From Candidatus Krumholzibacteriia bacterium (GTDB taxonomy: Bacteria; Krumholzibacteriota; Krumholzibacteriia; LZORAL124-64-63), in the NCBI GenBank assembly GCA_029935695.1, contig JAOZJV010000199.1:1-6844 (forward strand): a stretch of DNA of 6,844 nt. The letters are read 5' to 3'. The position numbers and the translations under genes are program-made. The notes under the pieces were generated by a model. That model had not been told where the DNA came from and made no database searches. It worked only from the letters and a program-made list of their open reading frames with translations. Of the stretch, positions 1 to 6,300 are shown in pieces; position 1 is the first letter of the stretch; every line of letters begins with the position of its first letter.

Positions 1-2
1 TT

Positions 3-209
3 GGCCAAGGGCATTTCAAGCAATGGCTGGAAGTGGAATGTGAGGGCGATCCGATGAGTGATCGTTTGATTTTTCTTCCTGGGGACAAGGTGATTCGCAT
101 CCGGCGATTCGTGGATGCCCTGATCACCAGCTTCGGGCCCGGGGGATTGCCGGCTACTGAAGAGGAGAATGTCACTCCGGCAGTTATCTGCTATAGAATT
201 GTGAAGTAG
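3..209 (+). CDS. 3' end of an unidentified plus-strand gene (5' end outside the window)
   Basis: A frame open from the left edge runs 68 codons to a TAG at 207-209. I do not recognise the family. The fragment starts GQGHFKQWLEVECEG, continues with a basic and hydrophobic stretch (DKVIRIRRFVDALITSF) and ends PAVICYRIVK. No signal peptide, membrane segment or catalytic motif can be judged. The start is ambiguous. The frame may simply continue upstream. Alternatively, an ATG at 54-56, preceded by GAGGG at 42-46 with 7-base spacing, could begin a 51-residue protein. That ATG overlaps a TGA (55-57) ending another frame open from the edge, in the ATGA arrangement common in operons. The gene converges on the giant minus-strand gene, stop to stop, across 94 bases. 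Moderate confidence that this is coding; low confidence on its true start. Confidence 0.5.
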   Translation, partial: GQGHFKQWLEVECEGDPMSDRLIFLPGDKVIRIRRFVDALITSFGPGGLPATEEENVTPAVICYRIVK

Positions 210-230
210 ATACACTCATTCCGAATGGCC

Positions 231-264
231 CTCTCCCACAGAACCTGAAGGTTCTGTGGGAGAG
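231..264 (+). terminator. perfect 15-bp hairpin between convergent genes, probable (bidirectional) terminator
   Basis: The arms CTCTCCCACAGAACC (231-245) and GGTTCTGTGGGAGAG (250-264) are exact reverse complements around a TGAA loop. The hairpin lies 21 bases after the plus-strand stop and 39 bases beyond the end of the minus-strand gene, where a shared terminator would be expected. The only T-run for plus-strand transcription is TTTT at 270-273, five bases after the stem. On the other strand no T-run follows the stem. It is therefore an imperfect intrinsic terminator and could instead be a 3'-end stabilising hairpin. The rest of 210-303 holds nothing else I can identify. Confidence 0.6.
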
Positions 265-303
265 AGATGTTTTCGGTTGCGCCATGGAGAATGCCGCCAA
301 CCC

Positions 304-3300
304 TCATTTGATCAAGGTCATGGACTTGGTTTGAGTGAATGGTCCAGCAATCAGTCGATAGAAATAGACTCCCGAGGAGACCTTCTCGCCTCGCGAATCG
401 GTGCCTTGCCAAACCGCCTCGTGCCGACCGGCGGGCAGGCGTTCGTCCACGAGGGTCGTCACGCAACGGCCACGCAGGTCGTAGATGGCCATGCGTACGC
501 GCTGATCCTTCGGCAGGTCAAAGGCAATCTTCGTCATCGGATTGAAGGGGTTGGGATAGTTCTCGCCCAGTCGGTAATACGTCGGCAAGGGAACCGCCGA
601 CGCCTCTTCCTGCTGGCTCAGCACGAAATCCAACGGGTTATTGGTCACATCGCGGACCACGAGAGTCAATTCGCCCACATCCAGCAGGGCAGGAGCCAGT
701 TCAGGCGGCAGGATGATGGTGAACAGGTTGCCTTCACCTTGCCAGCCAACGCTCTGACCCATCACCGCCAGGCCAATGTTCAGTCCCTGTCGGTCGGCAT
801 TCTGCAGGAAGACCGGATCATCTTGCTGCTCAATCAAATCGCCCCCTGATACCTGAACATCCGGTGTTTCAGGCAATACTGCGGTCAGGCGAATACCCTT
901 GAGGGCCGGGAAAGGCTCGGCAAGGCGCAGGGTCCAGCTGCGCTCAGCGGTGCGGACCCAGACCAGGCGCAAAGCGCTTTCGGAAGCGGCCGGGGGATCA
1001 CGATAAGGTCCAGCCTCGCCGTAGTTCAAGCCGATGATCATCAGGTCGTCGAAGCCCACATAGTCGTCGGTAACCGGGATGCCGTGAACTGAAAAATCAT
1101 CGGTGGGACCGACGTCCAGTTCGGGATCATAGGTTTCGACATCCGTCGGAATGGCGCCGTATCCCGAGGCCAGATGGGTCAAATCGGCGACATCGACCTT
1201 GCCGTCATAGCCTTCAGGTCCGGCCACGTCGCCGAGCCAGTAGCTGGTCGCTCGCACCACATCGGTGGCAGGTTCGCTGAAGTTGCCATCCACATCGAAG
1301 GCGAACAGCTCATAATAGTACACACCCCGCTGACTGACGGAGTCTATGAATTCCTCGCCGCCGGAATCTATGGTGCCAGCCAAATTCCACTCGTCGCTTT
1401 GCACGGCTGCATCGCGGGTTTGGGGGCGAGTGGGAATAATTGCGCCTTCGTGGTCGTCGTATTCCGGATAGACTGAGGCGCCTGACTCGTCATGCCACCG
1501 AGCACGATAAATCTCGAAACCGTCCAGATCACTTTCGGCAGCGGCGGTCCACTTGAGGGTAACCTTGCGGAAGCCTCCGGTGGCGGTGAGTTCGGTTACT
1601 GCTGCCGGTGGTGAGAAATCATCGCAGGTCCCGGTCAGTGCGCCAAAAGTAACGCCGCAGGAGTTGTTGGCCGGCTGGCACTCGCTTTCCGGTTGCAGGT
1701 GGTAGTCGCCGATTGCTGGATCACAGAATAAGGGGTCGGCGCTGATGTTGCCGTACGATCCGGCATAATTTTCCAAACAGTCGATGTAATCTCCGTTTTG
1801 GTTGCCAAAGACGTTGCTGCAGGAAATGAAAATGCTACCCATGGAAGGGCAATAGGCCGCTTGTGGCCCAGTGCCGAAGGAAATGATGGTGTTTACTACA
1901 GAGATATAATCTGCCTGGTTGTGAATGGCACTGGAGTAGCTGGTGCCGTGGTTGCCGGTTATGGTACAGCCAATAATCTCTGGGGAGGAATATGTACCAA
2001 TGAAGCAGAACGCACCGCCGGAATCCGCGCTGTTGTCGCCAAGGAGGCAGTTTGTGAAGGTGGAATTCCCTTCTAAACAACTGATTCCACCGCCACGATC
2101 CTCACAAAAATTTGACAGAAAAATACAGTCGGCAACCGTAGCGGAAACATCATTTAGATACAATCCCCCGGCCTGTTGCACCGATTGATTTCCGGTGAAG
2201 GTACAACCGATGACATCAACATTGTCCATGCACATTTCGATCTGCAGCCCGCCGCCGGACTCGGTGGCCTGGTTGTCGCTGAATCGGCAGTTTTCAATAC
2301 GGACTGACAGGGAATCAACGATTCGCACTCCACCACCGTTGATCGCCGAGTTGTTCACGAAGGAACAATTCTTCAGAACAACAGCTTCCGCCATGTTGGA
2401 ATAAATTCCGCCTCCGCCATTATATGGGGCCACGCCGCCGGTGAAGGTAATTCCTTCAATAATAACCGCCTCGAAACCATAACCACACCGCATCACCCGG
2501 CCCAGACCTCCAGCATCAATGATGACGTTTCCTGCTGCAGAATCGGCGGCCCGCAGGGTCACTCCCGGAACCATGTCGAGATCATGTTCAAAATAAGTGC
2601 CGGCCTCGATAATAATCAGGTCCCCTGGTCCGGCTTCCTCTAGGGCGGCCCCGATAGTGGAATAATCACCAGGCACTGCCATTGCAGATGGGGGGAGGCA
2701 ATTTTGCTCCAGCGCACCCATCAATTCCCCGCAGGAATTGTTCTCCGGCAGACACGGCGACATGAAGGCCAAGCTGAAGTTGCCGCTGCCTGGACCACAG
2801 AACACGGGATCGACCCAGAGATTGCCGTTTTGGTTTTGCAACCCGGTCAGGTTGCCAGTCCAATCGCCACCTTCGTTGCCGAAGATGTCGGTGCACGCCG
2901 GTGCCGGGTCAGGCACCGAGGTGGTGAAAACCGATTGTCCCTGCAATCCACCGAAGATAATGGACTGCTCCAGGGTCGGCTGGGCATTTTCGCAGTAAAT
3001 ACCGCTGCCGACCGGCGCCGAGTTGAGAGCCAGCGTGCAACCGGTCAAAGTCGATTGGGCATTGCTCAAAAAGAGTGCGCCGCCTTGGTTGGCACCATTT
3101 TCCGTCAGCACACAATCTTCCAGGACCAGGTCCGCGTCCTGGCAATACACTGCGCCGCCCTGGTCGTAGTATCCGCCCTGAATTGTTAAATTCCGCAGGG
3201 TCGTTACCGCGCCCGAGCGCAAGCCCTTGCCGGGTATCACGGTCAAGAAGCGGTGGGGCTCACCGATATTGCCGCCGCATTCGATGACGCAATCATCGGT

Positions 3301-6300
3301 ATTACCGCTGAAAGAAGCGATGATATAGTTCTCGTTGACGATCTGCAGGTCCACAAACCCCGGACCGGAGTAGACGCCGTCACCCAGAGCCAAAATACTA
3401 CCCAGAGGAGCGCCGACGATGGCCGCCTCCAGATCCGGATAATCCCCTGACCCATCAGGCTGCAGCAAATAGGAAGTCTCCAGGCAGCCCACGGGCAATC
3501 CACCGATCAGCCCGCAGCCGGCCGGACTGTACAGTTCGCTGCACGGTGAATTGGCGTGCAGGGTCAGGAACCCGGCTTCCAGATCGCAGTACAACGGGTC
3601 GGCCGAGAAATTGTCGCCCACTCCTTCAAACCCACTGAGGCAATCGACCCAGTCGCCGCCCTCGTTGCCGAAAACGTCGGTGCAGGTGATGTTTGCATTG
3701 ATGGAGCCGTTGCAGTGCATCGCGGGGCCAATTTGTGTGAAGGAAATGATGCTGCTGTCCAGCACCAGGGTCACGTCTGCATCGTTGAAAATGGCTCCGC
3801 CAGAGGAACTGTTCTCAGCAAAAGTACAGTTGATGAACTCGGGCTCCGCGAAAGACCTATTGTGTATTCCACCACCGCCGGTGTCTGAGGCATTGGCTTG
3901 GAAGATGGTGCGGATGATTCGGGGTGCGCTGTAGGCCTCGTTGTGGATACCGCCACCACCGGTGTTGGAACGGTTGGACTCGAAGACCAAGTCTTCCATC
4001 AAGGGTGTGGAGTACCCTCCGTTGTGCACACCGCCACCGCCGGTGTTTGATGAGTTACTGCGGAAAGTAATATCGCCCATTGTGGGCGCAGCATAGGGCT
4101 CGTTGTGGATGCCGCCGCCACCGGTGTTGGAACTGTTGGATTCGAAAATCAAATCTTCCATCAATGGTGTTGAGTTTTCCCCGTTATGGACTCCACCACC
4201 ACCATCGTCCGAACTGTTGTTTCTGAAAATAATATTACTCATCGTCGGCGCAGAATTTGGTCCGTTGTGAATACCACCACCACCAGTTGTGGCGCGGTTG
4301 CTGTCGAAGATCAGATCTTCAAGACGGGGAGTGGCTCCATCGTCAATGAAAATGCCTCCACCCATGTCTGGGTCCTTACTCGCTGGAGCGTAGCCACCGG
4401 TGATGGTGAATCCGCGAAGAATTTGATCTGAACCCGAGCCGGACAGTATTGTGAACGCACGATGTGGGTCGGAAGCTGAGCCCTGCAAATCGATGATGCA
4501 GGAGTCGGGTTTGCCACTCAAGGAAACGACGTCGATAGATTCCTGGCCAGGTCCGCCGAGCACGAGGTCCCGGTTGCCGGGGCCTGTGAAGGTACCATTG
4601 GCTAGGTAGATGACCACGCTGTCAGGCACTGCGGCGATGGCGGCACCGATGTCAACATAGTCGCCGGAGCCGTCGGGATAGATGATGGTCGGGTCTTCTT
4701 CGCCGGCGCCAATTTGACCGCAAGCGCCGCTGGCGTAGCTTCCGCAAGGGGAGCCGACGTAGACGTCGAAATTGCCACCCGGAGCGTCAATGAACAGGGG
4801 ATCCAGACTGATGTTGCCGTCGGTGCCCAATTGAGCTTCGATACCGGTGTAATCACCGCCATCGTTGTCCCACACATCGGTGCAAGAAAGATAAAAACCA
4901 CCATTTATCCCAGCGCCTTCAAAAGCCAAACCGGTCTCAGTGGCAGCCACGATGGTGTTGGTAATATAAACGTTGGTTCGGTCACTTCTTGAGATGCAAG
5001 CCGAGTAGTTGAACTGGGTAGAATTTTTGTAAAAGGTGCAATTGTTCAGGTACAGATCTGCCCAGTGCCAGGGGTATGAATTATCGCCTTCAACGTGAAT
5101 GGCTGCTCCCCCCATGTAGGAATAGTTGTTGCGGAAGATACAGTCGTCGAATCGAGGTGCGGGTGTATAAACATCCAAGTATACCTCAACGTACACAGCA
5201 CCACCCATCCCCTGACTGGGTGTACTACTGGTGCTGGAATGGAAATTGTCGGCAAACAGGCAATCAACAAAATATGGGGCCCCAGAACAATAAACTCCCC
5301 GGGATAACTCGCCGTTGAAACCGATGAAGGAGCAATGAATGATGTCCGGTGAAATAGGGCCAATACTCAGTCCCCATCGTTGGGAATTGGTGAAAACGAG
5401 GTTCATGAGAACCGCATCATTATCACCAAAATGACCATCCAGCCACGAACAAGTCATTATTGTTTCGTCTGAATTTTGGCCATCGATGATCGTACCCGGT
5501 TCACCCAACATGTTTTCGGTGCCCTTCAATACTACACCAGGACGTACCAGCAAACCTGATTCATGGTAGGTGCCGGCAGCCACGAGAACGGAATCTCCGC
5601 TTGCAGCTACCTCAAGAGCGTCGGCAATGGTAAGGTAATCTTGCGGGACCAAAAGGGGTGCTGGAACCCCGCAATCCACGGGGTGGGAGCCGATCAACTC
5701 ACCGTCATAGGGATTGTTTCCCGGTGCACAAGGGGAGATACTATAGAGTGTTAACTCATTTATTCCTCCCGCACCGCCGCAGAACCATGGACGTTCACTG
5801 ATGTTGCCATTTACCCCCTCTTGATCTTGATAGGAATTCACGTAGTTCCCATCGTCATTTCCCCAAAAATTACAGCTGGTCAGAACGAGGTTGGTCCCCA
5901 TATCCGCATACACTGGCGAGCTGCCATTGTACGAAAACAAGGAGTGATCCATGGTCAGATTTGCACCCCTGGCGTCAATGCCATGTCCTGCGTCAGTAAA
6001 AGTGCAGTTACTGATCTGTGCATCCGAATTGGGAGCAAGATAGACCGTTACCGTGTTGCGGCGGAAGGTACAATTGCTAATCGTCGTCTGGACGCCGGCC
6101 GAATTTGCGTCAAAATACAGCCCGCCGGCATCAGGATTCATATTTAAACTGCGGTTGTCTTCAAAAGTGCAGCTGGAAAAGGAAGGGTCACCCGATCTAT
6201 CGTCGGAATACGAATACACTGCGCTCCCAAAATAGTCGGAGGAGTTACCCGTAAAAATGCAATCAGTGAAAACGGAGATGATGTTATGGGTGGCGACAGC

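Noticed and set aside
191..466. Minus-strand open frame overlapping the sorting tail and the intergenic hairpin
   Set aside because: It is out of frame with the unmistakable sorting domain and reads through the terminator-like hairpin. Its Arg-rich translation is typical of a shadow frame.
256..849. Plus-strand open frame of 197 codons opposite the C-terminal domains
   Set aside because: It lies fully antisense to the cohesin-like and sorting domains, which have clear family motifs. The predicted protein has no recognisable pattern and its start falls inside the hairpin region.
2704..3189. Plus-strand open frame of 161 codons opposite M4
   Set aside because: Antisense to a well-conserved beta-helix module. 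It is explained by GC-rich codon structure on the other strand, with no independent support.
3850..4335. Regularly spaced repeats that could suggest a CRISPR array
   Set aside because: The period is 81 bases with similarity along the whole unit, no unique spacers, and a perfectly maintained coding frame. It is a protein tandem repeat.
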